Of a stretch of 64,000 nt of DNA, positions 16,863-24,722 are shown piece after piece (the first letter of the stretch is position 1; each line of letters begins with the position of its first letter). The DNA is from CAZAPG01 sp964486935 (GTDB lineage: Bacteria > Chloroflexota > Anaerolineae > 4572-78 > J111). Below the pieces are notes generated by a model. That model searched no databases, was not told the DNA's origin, and was given only the letters and a program-made list of their open reading frames with translations. The position numbers were made by a program, and so were the translations under genes. The DNA is taken from NCBI GenBank assembly GCA_964486935.1, contig CAZAPG010000003.1, positions 62,001 to 126,000 of the forward strand, written 5' to 3'.

Positions 16863-17337
16863 CTTAATAGACCAGCAACAAATCACTCTACAGGTCAATG
16901 GGCAAAGTTATCCGGTTGAAGTAGACCCCAGCCAGACGCTGCTATCTGTGCTGAATGATAAGCTGGGCCTGCTGGGGCCGCGCGGCTCGTGCGGCATTGG
17001 GATGTGCGGCGCCTGCACCGTGCTGGTCGATAATCGACCCATTAGCGGTTGCCTGATGCTGGCGGTGCAGGCCGAAGGCAGAGCCATTACCACCATTGAA
17101 GGGCTGGCTAACGGCAACGGCGATTTGCATCCGGTGCAGCAAGCCTATATTGACCACGGCGCGTTTCAGTGCGCCTATTGTACCCCAGGTTTTATTTTGT
17201 CAACCGTCGCCCTGCTGCAAGAAAACCCCAACCCCGATGACCCGACCATCCGCGCCTATCTTTCCGGCAATTTATGCCGGTGCGGTAGTTATGTAAATAT
17301 TTTAAAAGCGGTGCGCGCCTGCCGCCGGGAGGGGTAA
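16852..17337 (+). CDS. Molybdenum hydroxylase 2Fe-2S (CoxS-type) subunit
   Basis: This 161-residue small subunit carries two [2Fe-2S] clusters. A plant-ferredoxin-type N-terminal domain holds CGIGMCGAC and a later single Cys (ISGC). A helical C-terminal domain holds CAYCTPGF and NLCRCGSYVNILKAV. It relays electrons from the molybdenum site to FAD. ATG 16852 has GAAAGAG seven bases upstream; ATG 16846, two codons earlier, is possible. Either start lies inside the large-subunit gene, and the HAD gene begins just after its stop. Confidence 0.92.
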   Translation: MSNSLIDQQQITLQVNGQSYPVEVDPSQTLLSVLNDKLGLLGPRGSCGIGMCGACTVLVDNRPISGCLMLAVQAEGRAITTIEGLANGNGDLHPVQQAYIDHGAFQCAYCTPGFILSTVALLQENPNPDDPTIRAYLSGNLCRCGSYVNILKAVRACRREG

Positions 17338-17338
17338 T

Positions 17339-18085
17339 GTGTTAAAAGCTTTTTTGTTTGACTTTAACGCCACGCTCATTCACTCGCCTGTTTGGATGGA
17401 TTTGGAAGTGCGCTCGCTGCCGCAGCAGGCTTTTTCGCTGCTGGCCAGCCAGGACCACATTGCGCCAATTACCAACGGCCAGATGTCGCGGGCTGAAGCT
17501 GTATTTAAACAGGCCCGTAAACAGGCCAACGAGTCGCTGCGGGAAACCAGCCATATTGACGATTTGACGGCCATGGTGCGCACCCTTAAACTTGAGCAGC
17601 AAATTTCGCCCCAACTGATTAAGAAAACCGTTGAAGCCCTGCACCGGCGCTGCGTGCCGGGAGTCAAGCTGATTGAGGGCGCTACCGACACGCTGACCCG
17701 GTTGCAAAAGATGGGCTACCGGCTGAGTATTATCTCTAATGCTGCCTATGGCCCCTTTTTGTTATGGACGCTGGAGCATTTTGGCCTGCTTGACCTGTTT
17801 GAACAGGTGGTGGTCTCGGCTGATGTGGGCATTCGCAAGCCGGATTTGGGGATTTTTCAACTGGCGCTGGATCGAATGAATTTGAAGCCGGGGGAAGCGG
17901 CGTATGTTGGCGATGATTTTATTAAGGACATTCTCCCGGCCAGGGAGATGGGGATGCGGGCCATCTGGTTTCCGCCGGAGGGAGACGACAACCTTACGCC
18001 GGAGGAGCAACAAACGCCCGACGCCCTGATCTCCCACTTGAGCGAGATTCCGGCGCTGGCCGGGCAGTGGCGCCAGGTCAATTAG
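17339..18085 (+). CDS. HAD-superfamily hydrolase with a DxN active-site motif
   Basis: This 248-residue protein starts at GTG 17339, directly after the previous stop, with GGGAGGGG just upstream. The four HAD motifs are visible. Motif I is FLFDFNATL, motif II SIISNAAYG, the lysine of motif III is in IRKPDLGIFQLAL, and motif IV is AYVGDDFIKDI. The cap lies between residues about 20 and 95. In motif I the second aspartate of phosphatases (DxD) is replaced by Asn. That residue normally acts as the acid/base, so chemistry may differ (dehalogenases and phosphonatases also lack it). It ends the hydroxylase operon and is followed by a strong terminator. Its substrate is unknown. Confidence 0.82.
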   Translation: MLKAFLFDFNATLIHSPVWMDLEVRSLPQQAFSLLASQDHIAPITNGQMSRAEAVFKQARKQANESLRETSHIDDLTAMVRTLKLEQQISPQLIKKTVEALHRRCVPGVKLIEGATDTLTRLQKMGYRLSIISNAAYGPFLLWTLEHFGLLDLFEQVVVSADVGIRKPDLGIFQLALDRMNLKPGEAAYVGDDFIKDILPAREMGMRAIWFPPEGDDNLTPEEQQTPDALISHLSEIPALAGQWRQVN

Positions 18086-18103
18086 CGGAATGATACCTTC
18101 TTC

Positions 18104-18145
18104 AAAGCAAAAGAGGCGCACCGCAATGCGCCTCTTTTGCTTTTT
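18104..18145. terminator. Bidirectional intrinsic terminator between convergent operons
   Basis: A perfect 17-base stem (18104-18120 with 18127-18143) closes a CCGCAA loop and is followed by TTTTT. A-rich sequence on the left gives the same arrangement on the minus strand. It separates the HAD gene from the leftward PurM-like gene ending at 18154. Confidence 0.85.
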
Positions 18146-18153
18146 GGGGATGA

Positions 18154-19167
18154 TTAAAAAATCTTGGTCAACTCATCGTGGGCGTAGTAGGGCAGGTTGC
18201 TGAGCTGGCCATCTTTCAACAGGCGCAGCCCCTCTTCCGGCGGGGTGATGGCGCCGATGGCGGCGCAGGGTACGCCGGCCTCGGCCATCCGGCGCTGCAA
18301 GGCGTCCACCTTGTCCGGCGGGGCGGTCATAATCATCATCCCCGAAGCAATCAGGCCAAAGGGGTCGAGGCCAAACTCCTGGCAAAGCCGTTCTGTTTCG
18401 GGGTGTAGCGGCACTTTCTCGGCCTCGATTAACACGCCGACCCCGGCCGCGCCGGCCAGTTCGTGCAGGGCGGTGGCCAGACCACCTTCGGTGGCGTCGG
18501 TCATGGCGCTGACGCAGCGGGTGGCGGCGGCGGTCAGGGCGTCTTTGTAAATGCTGATGCCCGGATTGTACAGAAAATCCTGGGCGCGCCGGATAAAGTC
18601 ATCCGCGTAACCCTTTTCGCGCAGGGTGTCGGCCTTTTCTCCGGCAATGATGGCCGTGCCCTCGATGCCCAGGGCTTTGGTGATGAGAACCGTGTCACCC
18701 ACTTTGGCCCCGCCCGTAATCACCAGCGAGTCTTTGTCCACTTCGCCAATCAGATGGCCGGTGATGATGGGCCGGTCCAGGCCGTAGGTTACTTCGGTGT
18801 GGCCGCCAATCACCACCACCTCCACCTGCCGGCTGGCTTCGTAAATTTGCTTGAAGATATCTTCAACCATTTGCGGGGTGGTTTTGTTCTCCGGCAGCAG
18901 GATGCAGTTGAGCATCCAGCGGGGACGCAGCCCGCGCACCACCATATTGTTAACGCACACATTAACCACGTACCAGCCAATCTGGTTGGTGGCAAAGGTG
19001 ATGGGGTTGGTTTTAGTCACCAGATAGCGGTCGCCAAAATCAATCACGGCCGCATCTTCGCCCACTTTCGCCCCCACTTTGACCCGCTCATCGCCGCCGG
19101 TGTATTGAGCCAACAGGCCATTGAGAAAGGCCATATCCAGTTTGCCAACGGGGAATACGTCTGTCAT
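18154..19167 (-). CDS. PurM/HypE-superfamily (AIR synthase-related) protein
   Basis: This 337-residue protein of the AIR-synthase/HypE/ThiL fold has an N-terminal ATP-binding half with GEDAAVIDFGDRYLVTKTNP and VVIGGHTEVTYGLDRPIITG. The C-terminal half has VSAMTDATEGGLATALHELA and GLIASGMMIMTAPPD. Members include HypE (hydrogenase cyanation), thiamine-phosphate kinase and AIR synthetase. This protein lacks the C-terminal cysteine that HypE carries (it ends in DELTKIF) and no other hyp gene is present, so hydrogenase maturation is doubtful. It is the last gene of a three-gene leftward operon with a 3-hydroxyacyl-CoA dehydrogenase and an aminotransferase; the function in that context is not clear. 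Confidence 0.7.
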   Translation of the reverse strand: MTDVFPVGKLDMAFLNGLLAQYTGGDERVKVGAKVGEDAAVIDFGDRYLVTKTNPITFATNQIGWYVVNVCVNNMVVRGLRPRWMLNCILLPENKTTPQMVEDIFKQIYEASRQVEVVVIGGHTEVTYGLDRPIITGHLIGEVDKDSLVITGGAKVGDTVLITKALGIEGTAIIAGEKADTLREKGYADDFIRRAQDFLYNPGISIYKDALTAAATRCVSAMTDATEGGLATALHELAGAAGVGVLIEAEKVPLHPETERLCQEFGLDPFGLIASGMMIMTAPPDKVDALQRRMAEAGVPCAAIGAITPPEEGLRLLKDGQLSNLPYYAHDELTKIF

Positions 19168-19169
19168 CG

Positions 19170-20114
19170 TTACTGGCTCAACGCTTTTTTCACCGCCATC
19201 AGCAGTTTGACCCGTTTCTGCATCAGGGCGGAAATTTCATCGGGGGTATAGCTAAACAGCCCCCCGCCGGTTTTGATGCCCAGCTCGCCTTTTTCCACCT
19301 TTTCAGTGATGGTGGTACTGACGTCTTTGCGGTCGCTCAAATCGGCGTTGAGATAGCTGGCTACGCTGTGGTAAATGTCCAGCCCGGCCACATCCAGCAA
19401 CTCCAGCGGGCCGATGACCGCCAGTTTGTAACCAATGCCCCATTTGGTGATGACATCGATGTCATCAGCGCTGGCCACGCCCTCATCCAGCAGGTTGAGC
19501 GCCTCACGCATAATGGCGTAAAGAATCCGGTTTTCCACAAAGCCGGGCACGTCCTTTTTCACCAGCACCGGAATCATCTCAATCCGTTCGATAACCCGCC
19601 GGGTCGCCTCAACCGTGGCGTCATCGGTTTTTTCGCCCCGGATAACCTCGATAACGGGAATCATATGGGGCGGATTTGACCAGTGCATCCCGATAAGGCG
19701 CTGGGGCCGCTCAACCGCCTCGGCAATGTTGGTAATCAAAATGCCGGAAGTGTTTGAGGCCAGAATGGTGTCGGGGCGCACTTTCTTTTCCACATCGCTG
19801 AAAAAGCTGTGCTTGATTTCCAGCTTTTCGGGGATAGCTTCCAGCACAAAATCGGCGTCGGCCACGGCCTCATCCAGGCTGAGGGTGTAGCTGATGTTGG
19901 CCCGTCCCCGGTCGGCGTCGGCCTCGGAGATAAAGCCGCCGCCAATCAGGGCTTTGTAAACAACCTCAACCATCCCTTTGGCCTTGTCCAGTACCTCTTC
20001 TTTTACGTCGGTCAGCCGCACTTCAAAGCCGCTGCGGGCAAAGGTGGCAGCCATTCCCGGCCCCATCGTGCCCGCGCCAACAATGGCGACTTTCTTGATG
20101 TGGTCTCCGGTCAT
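19170..20114 (-). CDS. 3-hydroxyacyl-CoA dehydrogenase
   Basis: This 314-residue NAD-dependent dehydrogenase of the HbdA/PaaH type has a Rossmann domain with VAIVGAGTMGPGMAATFA and FEVRLTDVKEEVLDKAKG. The catalytic region has IGMHWSNPPHMIPVIEVIRG (active-site His), and the helical C-terminal dimer domain has VPGFVENRILYAIMREALNLLDEGVAS and WGIGYKLAVIGPLELLDVAGLD. It would oxidise (S)-3-hydroxyacyl-CoA in fatty-acid or butyrate metabolism, in the cytosol. The start ATG 20114 is chosen at the family's conserved N-terminus and lies one base from the upstream gene's stop. The longer frame runs back into the aminotransferase gene and is rejected. Confidence 0.92.
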   Translation of the reverse strand: MTGDHIKKVAIVGAGTMGPGMAATFARSGFEVRLTDVKEEVLDKAKGMVEVVYKALIGGGFISEADADRGRANISYTLSLDEAVADADFVLEAIPEKLEIKHSFFSDVEKKVRPDTILASNTSGILITNIAEAVERPQRLIGMHWSNPPHMIPVIEVIRGEKTDDATVEATRRVIERIEMIPVLVKKDVPGFVENRILYAIMREALNLLDEGVASADDIDVITKWGIGYKLAVIGPLELLDVAGLDIYHSVASYLNADLSDRKDVSTTITEKVEKGELGIKTGGGLFSYTPDEISALMQKRVKLLMAVKKALSQ

Positions 20115-20115
20115 T

Positions 20116-21285
20116 TTAAGCGCCCCAACCTTCCAGCGCGGCCATCGCCGCGCCGACGCCGGCTCCCAGTTCAACCTTGTGTCCCAAATCCAGCAGCGAG
20201 CGCTCCAGCACGGCCAGTTGCGCGGCCAGGTAGGTGGGGTGCGCGGCCATCCCCATATGGCCCAGCCGGAAGAGCTGGCCCGACAGTTCGCCGTAGCCGC
20301 CGGAAATCATCACGCCGTAGCGGTCGCGCATATGGCCCCGAAGCTGCCTGTCGGTGATGCCTTCGGGGAACCTGACGCCGGTCACGGCGGTCCCGGCCAC
20401 CTCCTCGCGGGCCGCCCACAGTTCCAGCCCCATCCCCCTGACGCCGGCCCGGCACGCTTTGGCGATGGCCGCGTGTCGCCCCGCGTATTTTGGCACGCCT
20501 TCTTCCAGCACCTGGCTCAACACCGACTCCAGCGCGTACAGGTCGCTCACGGAGGGAGTGTAGGGGAAGACCTTTTTTTCCAGCCAGGTATGTTTCCAAT
20601 CCAAAATCGAGAGAAAACTGCCCCGCACCGGCGATTTGTGATTTTCCATCGCTTGCCAGGCATCAGGGCTGATGGACAGCAGCGACAACCCCGGCGGGCC
20701 GCCCAGACATTTTTGCGGCCCGGCAATGGCCACATCCATCCCCCATTCTTCCGGGCTGTAGGCTTCACCACCCAGCCCCGAGACGGTATCGACGATGGTG
20801 ATGACGCCAAACTCTTTGGCAATCGGGCCGATGTATTTCATCGGGTTGACCGTGGCCGACGGCGTTTCCGAGTGAACAACTGACAGAAACCTGATATCAG
20901 GGTGCTGCTTGAGCATTTTGCGAACATCTTCCGGGTCGACCGCGTCATTGTAAGGCACGGCCAGCTCGATGGTTTCGCCGCCAAATTTGTCGATGAACAG
21001 CTCAAACCACTTGCCAAACACGCCCGACACCAGATTGAGCACCTTGTCGCCGGGCGAGATGAGGCAGGCCGCGGCGGCTTCGATGCCCAAAATGGCCTCG
21101 GCCTGCATAATCACCACATCATATTTGGTCTGGTAAACCTGTTGCAGCAGCGAGCAGGTGTGCTCAAAAAAATCAATAAAGGCCGGGTCGTAATGATACA
21201 GCACGGGTTTGGCCTGGTCGCGCAGGGTCCGCTGGGTAACTGCCACCGGTCCACCCGCCAGATTTAATTCGGGCCATTCTCGCAT
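20116..21285 (-). CDS. Class V PLP aminotransferase (alanine-glyoxylate type)
   Basis: This 389-residue fold-type I enzyme has an excellent ribosome site (AAAGGAGGT) 11 bases before ATG 21285. Class V features are VIMQAEAILGIEAAAACLISPGDKVL (cofactor-phosphate loop region), VVHSETPSATVNPM, TIVDTVSGLGG (PLP-ring aspartate) and the Schiff-base lysine in VAIAGPQKCLGGPPG. Relatives include alanine-glyoxylate, serine-glyoxylate and pyridoxamine-pyruvate aminotransferases. It is the first gene of the operon with the hydroxyacyl-CoA dehydrogenase and PurM-like genes. A hairpin repeat element lies in its 5' region, about 30 bases upstream. The exact amino donor cannot be read from sequence. Confidence 0.88.
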   Translation of the reverse strand: MREWPELNLAGGPVAVTQRTLRDQAKPVLYHYDPAFIDFFEHTCSLLQQVYQTKYDVVIMQAEAILGIEAAAACLISPGDKVLNLVSGVFGKWFELFIDKFGGETIELAVPYNDAVDPEDVRKMLKQHPDIRFLSVVHSETPSATVNPMKYIGPIAKEFGVITIVDTVSGLGGEAYSPEEWGMDVAIAGPQKCLGGPPGLSLLSISPDAWQAMENHKSPVRGSFLSILDWKHTWLEKKVFPYTPSVSDLYALESVLSQVLEEGVPKYAGRHAAIAKACRAGVRGMGLELWAAREEVAGTAVTGVRFPEGITDRQLRGHMRDRYGVMISGGYGELSGQLFRLGHMGMAAHPTYLAAQLAVLERSLLDLGHKVELGAGVGAAMAALEGWGA

Positions 21286-21316
21286 AGGGTTGTACCTCCT
21301 TTGGAAATAAGGATGG

Positions 21317-21392
21317 TGGAGTGTCAAAATGCACTTTGACACTCCAGATTTTTATTCTCAGTGTCGTCCCAATAGGGACTGTCTGACTCCTG
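21317..21392 (-). repeat. Dispersed two-hairpin element, copy 1
   Basis: A perfect 12-base inverted repeat (TGGAGTGTCAAA 21317-21328; TTTGACACTCCA 21335-21346) is followed on the + strand by a T-rich linker with TTTTTATTCTC. A second small hairpin GTCCC-AATA-GGGAC and then ACTGTCTGACTCC complete the unit. Related units occur at 35391-35469 and 44876-44953. Here it forms the 5' leader of the aminotransferase gene. Confidence 0.6.
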
Positions 21393-21408
21393 TAAAGGGT
21401 AATCGCTT

Positions 21409-21464
21409 CACGTTCCACGCCCCATGTACGATATTTCGTGGGGCGTGGAACGTGATCTTTTTTT
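21409..21464. terminator. Strong 15-bp hairpin with T-tract, beside the end of the BMP lipoprotein gene
   Basis: CACGTTCCACGCCCC (21409-21423) and its exact reverse complement (21440-21454) flank a 16-base loop. Seven T residues follow on the + strand (21458-21464). The adjacent gene is transcribed leftward, so the T-tract faces the wrong way for it. The hairpin may protect the mRNA 3' end and terminate antisense transcription. A related CGTTCCACG hairpin is at 33347-33390. Confidence 0.55.
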
Positions 21465-21466
21465 AT

Positions 21467-23593
21467 CTACTGCAATTCATCCAGGCGGGCGCGGAGGCCG
21501 TCGGCATCGCCGATAGCCGAGACGGTGATAGAGCCAGCGAGGATGGCGGCGCGGGCCTCATCGACGGCGGCCTTGACATCGGCGGGAACGGCGTCGGGCA
21601 GGTCGAGCAGGCGGACGCCGCCGGAGGCGACATCCATGGTGTAGACCTGGCCGAAGTTGCCGGACTCGACGTCGTCGATAATCTGGTTGTAGACGCCGGT
21701 GTAGTCAAAGAGGACGGAGGAGAGCAGGACATCGCCATAATCGGCGGACTTGTCGCCGATGACGTCGATGAACCAGGCTTTGGTATCGGAGGCGGCGTTG
21801 TGCTCCTCGATGGCCTGGATCATGCCGAAGGAAGCGCCATCGCCCATGCCGAAGATGATGTCGGCGCCGGCGGCGAGTTGGGTTTCGGTGGTGCGTTTAG
21901 CGCCGGCGGCGTCCTCGTAGGCGGCCTCGCCGATGACGCCGTACAGGACATTGACGGCGGGGTCGGTGGCCTTGACGCCTTCGGCAAAGCCGACGGTCAT
22001 AAAGTTCCAGGTGGGGGGTTCGCCGGAGACGACGACGCCGACCGAGCCGGTCTGGGTCATTTTGGCGGCCAGGACGCCGGCCAGATAGGCGACTTCCTGG
22101 GCCTGGGTTTCGATGTCGCCGACGAGGGAATTGACGGCGGGGGGATTTTCGATGGCGACGACGCGGACATTGCTGTCGGCGGCGAATTCGGGGCAGACGG
22201 TCTGGTAGCCGGAGGCGTGGCAGATGAGCAGGTCGAAGCCGCGGTCGGCCATATCACGCAGAACGGGGGTGATGTCGCCATAGCCGAGATTTTCGGCAAT
22301 CTCCAACTCAAAGTCGCCGCGTTCTTGCTGGACGGCGGTCATCGAGTCGGCGGCCTGCTGGTTCCAGCCCTGGTCGGTCTGGCTGGCCGGCAGCAGCACC
22401 GCCACCTGCTCGACGGTGGCGGCTTCGCCGCCGGCCATTGCGCCGCCACCGGCGGCCAGTTCATCCAGGCGGGCGCGGAGGCCGTCGGCATCGCCGATGG
22501 CCGAGACGGTGATGGAGCCAGCGAGGATGGCGGCGCGGGCCTCATCGACGGCGGCCTTGACATCGGCGGGAACGGCGTCGGGCAGGTCGAGCAGGCGGAC
22601 GCCGCCGGAGGCGACATCCATGGTGTAGACCTGGCCGAAGTTGCCGGACTCGACGTCGTCGATAATCTGGTTGTAGACGCCGGTGTAGTCAAAGAGGACG
22701 GAGGAGAGCAGGACATCGCCATAATCGGCGGACTTGTCGCCGATGACGTCGATGAACCAGGCTTTGGTATCGGAGGCGGCGTTGTGCTCCTCGATGGCCT
22801 GGATCATGCCGAAGGAAGCGCCATCGCCCATGCCGAAGATGATGTCGGCGCCGGCGGCGAGTTGGGTTTCGGTGGTGCGTTTAGCGCCGGCGGCGTCCTC
22901 GTAGGCGGCCTCGCCGATGACGCCGTACAGGACATTGACGGCGGGGTCGGTGGCCTTGACGCCTTCGGCAAAGCCGACGGTCATAAAGTTCCAGGTGGGG
23001 GGTTCGCCGGAGACGACGACGCCGACCGAGCCGGTCTGGGTCATTTTGGCGGCCAGGACGCCGGCCAGATAGGCGACTTCCTGGGCCTGGGTTTCGATGT
23101 CGCCGACGAGGGAATTGACGGCGGGGGGATTTTCGATGGCGACGACGCGGACATTGCTGTCGGCGGCGAATTCGGGGCAGACGGTCTGGTAGCCGGAGGC
23201 GTGGCAGATGAGCAGGTCGAAGCCGCGGTCGGCCATATCACGCAGAACGGGGGTGATGTCGCCATAGCCGAGATTTTCGGCAATCTCCAACTCAAAGTCG
23301 CCGCGTTCTTGCTGGACGGCGGTCATCGAGTCGGCGGCCTGCTGGTTCCAGCCCTGGTCGGTCTGGCTGGCCGGCAGCAGCACCGCCACCTGCTCGACGG
23401 TGGCGGCTTCGCCGCCGGTTTCTTGCTGCTGAGGCTCTTCGGTTGCGGCTTCTTCCGGCTGGCCGGCCGGTTCTTGTGGCGCAGCCGGTGTATCCTGCGC
23501 TGGCTGAGTTTGTCCGGTGCAGGCAATGAGAGCCAGGGGCAACAACAGGGTTACAATTACAATTATCCAATAAAGGTGCTTTTGGCGTTTCAT
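21467..23593 (-). CDS. BMP-family lipoprotein with tandemly duplicated ligand-binding domain
   Basis: This 708-residue ABC-transporter binding protein starts at ATG 23593, preceded by AGAGGAGGAG. A lipoprotein signal ends in the lipobox LALIAC, followed by a Gln/Pro/Glu-rich linker. Two BMP/PnrA-type domains of about 320 residues each follow, joined by AAGGGAMAGG. Each runs from ATVEQVAVLLPASQTDQGWN to GDADGLRARLDEL. Relatives bind purine nucleosides or other heterocycles outside the membrane for the BmpDEF-type importer encoded immediately upstream. The two domain copies are identical in protein sequence and nearly identical in DNA. Normal family members have a single domain of about 340 residues. 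A 199-base spacer separates this gene from the permease genes, so it may have its own promoter. Confidence 0.9.
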   Translation of the reverse strand: MKRQKHLYWIIVIVTLLLPLALIACTGQTQPAQDTPAAPQEPAGQPEEAATEEPQQQETGGEAATVEQVAVLLPASQTDQGWNQQAADSMTAVQQERGDFELEIAENLGYGDITPVLRDMADRGFDLLICHASGYQTVCPEFAADSNVRVVAIENPPAVNSLVGDIETQAQEVAYLAGVLAAKMTQTGSVGVVVSGEPPTWNFMTVGFAEGVKATDPAVNVLYGVIGEAAYEDAAGAKRTTETQLAAGADIIFGMGDGASFGMIQAIEEHNAASDTKAWFIDVIGDKSADYGDVLLSSVLFDYTGVYNQIIDDVESGNFGQVYTMDVASGGVRLLDLPDAVPADVKAAVDEARAAILAGSITVSAIGDADGLRARLDELAAGGGAMAGGEAATVEQVAVLLPASQTDQGWNQQAADSMTAVQQERGDFELEIAENLGYGDITPVLRDMADRGFDLLICHASGYQTVCPEFAADSNVRVVAIENPPAVNSLVGDIETQAQEVAYLAGVLAAKMTQTGSVGVVVSGEPPTWNFMTVGFAEGVKATDPAVNVLYGVIGEAAYEDAAGAKRTTETQLAAGADIIFGMGDGASFGMIQAIEEHNAASDTKAWFIDVIGDKSADYGDVLLSSVLFDYTGVYNQIIDDVESGNFGQVYTMDVASGGVRLLDLPDAVPADVKAAVDEARAAILAGSITVSAIGDADGLRARLDELQ
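21477..22434 (-). repeat. Tandem duplication, downstream copy (BMP domain 2)
   Basis: This roughly 958-base stretch recurs 984 bases to the right. By eye only two differences were found, at 21515 and 21530 (A here, G in the other copy), both synonymous. The copies are separated by a 26-base linker-coding spacer. Confidence 0.9.
22461..23418 (-). repeat. Tandem duplication, upstream copy (BMP domain 1)
   Basis: This is the partner of 21477-22434 at an offset of exactly 984 bases (328 codons), so the reading frame is preserved. Homology ends at the GCCGCCGG preceding the lipoprotein linker. Confidence 0.9.
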
Positions 23594-23644
23594 TGAGACG
23601 TTACTCCTCCTCTTAAATACAGTTATTGTGGGGGCACGCAACGC

Positions 23645-23673
23645 GCTGCACGCTACAAACCGGGCTGTGCAGC
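23645..23673. other. Hairpin in the spacer between permease and BMP lipoprotein genes
   Basis: GCTGCAC and GTGCAGC form a 7-base stem with a 15-base loop, about 50 bases upstream of the BMP start. It could stabilise a processed lipoprotein mRNA or be part of a leader. No purine-riboswitch core was found here. Confidence 0.3.
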
Positions 23674-23792
23674 AAAAATAATTGGTTGCGTATATTCATT
23701 AGGCACAATTCTGTTTGTTGATTTGCTTCAACTAAATTAACACAATCACAAGTCTTAATGAACTGTATCACCTCTCTTTCTTTAACCTGCGG

Positions 23793-24722
23793 TTATTTAT
23801 GACCACGTTCATAGGGTATTCCAAGGGCGGCGGGCAGGGCTGTTCGACCTGCCAGAACAACCAGGGCGATAATAATACCCACATAGGGCAGCATCAATAC
23901 AAATTCTGGCCGGATATCGACTCCGATGACCTGGAGTCCGTTAGATAGCGACCTGAGAATGCCAAACAGGATTGCGCCGATAAAGACGCGGTAGGGTCTC
24001 CATTTGCCCAGCATGGCAATGGCAATGGCAATAAAGCCCAGACCAACGGTCATTCCCGGCACAAAAAAGCTCAAATCCACCACCGATAAAAACGCGCCGC
24101 CCAATCCGGCCATGGCGCCTCCGACCATAATGGCAATGTAACGGGTGCGAAAGACGTTGACTCCGGCGGCGTCGGCGGCCAGAGGGTTCTCGCCCACGGC
24201 CCGCATTTCCAGGCCAAAGCGGGTGCGGGCCAAAACAAAGGCAAAAACAACCACCAGAATCCAGGTGATATAAACCATTGGCCGCTGGTTGAAGATGGCC
24301 GGCCCAATGATGGGGATGTCGCTCAGCAGGGGGATGGGCAGCCGGGCAGAACTGACCGGCACAGAGGGGAAGCGGTTGCCGAAGATGTCTCTAAATAAAA
24401 AGCCGGTGAAGCCTCCGGCAAACACGGTAATGCCCAGCCCCACAATAATCTGGTCAACCCGCAGGGTGATGGAGAGAAAGCCAAATAACAGCCCCAGCAG
24501 CCAACCCGTCAGCAACCCGGCCAACAAGCCGGCGGTAACGCTCTCGGCGTTAAAGGCAACCAGAAAACCGACGAACGCGCCTATCAACATCATGCCCTCC
24601 AGGCCCAAATTCAGCAGGCCCGACCGCTCGGCAAAGGTTTCACCCAGGGCGGCCAACAGTAGCGGCACCGCCGCCACCAACCCCGACCCAAGAAGTACGG
24701 TGAGAAGCGCCTGAACGTTCAA
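23793..24722 (-). CDS. BMP-type ABC transporter permease (second permease)
   Basis: This 309-residue integral membrane protein has about eight to ten hydrophobic helices. It shows the BPD_transp_2 features of BmpD/YufQ-type permeases: VPLLLAALGETFAERSGLLNLGLEGMM, VDQIIVGLGITVFAGGFTGFL and the cytoplasmic coupling segment RAVGENPLAADAAGVNVFRTR. It pairs with the next-upstream permease to form the channel. The start overlaps the stop of that gene by four bases. It ends 199 bases before the lipoprotein gene. Confidence 0.92.
   Translation of the reverse strand: MNVQALLTVLLGSGLVAAVPLLLAALGETFAERSGLLNLGLEGMMLIGAFVGFLVAFNAESVTAGLLAGLLTGWLLGLLFGFLSITLRVDQIIVGLGITVFAGGFTGFLFRDIFGNRFPSVPVSSARLPIPLLSDIPIIGPAIFNQRPMVYITWILVVVFAFVLARTRFGLEMRAVGENPLAADAAGVNVFRTRYIAIMVGGAMAGLGGAFLSVVDLSFFVPGMTVGLGFIAIAIAMLGKWRPYRVFIGAILFGILRSLSNGLQVIGVDIRPEFVLMLPYVGIIIALVVLAGRTALPAALGIPYERGHK

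Noticed and set aside
14607..17337. Aerobic CO dehydrogenase
   Set aside because: The CoxGMLS arrangement is similar, but the large-subunit loop is AYRGAM, not the AYxCSFR loop required for the CuSMo site of form I enzymes.
18154..19167. HypE hydrogenase maturation protein
   Set aside because: It has the same fold, but the C-terminal cysteine segment of HypE is absent and no hydrogenase or other hyp gene is present.
21329..23596. 755-codon + strand open frame opposite the BMP gene
   Set aside because: It is antisense to a strongly supported lipoprotein gene, is a duplicated mirror of it, and is composed almost only of Gly, Ala, Asp and Val from GC-rich complementary codons. It has no ribosome site or family features.
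23594..23792. Purine riboswitch upstream of the BMP gene
   Set aside because: The spacer has a hairpin, but I could not find the conserved three-way-junction core of purine riboswitches.
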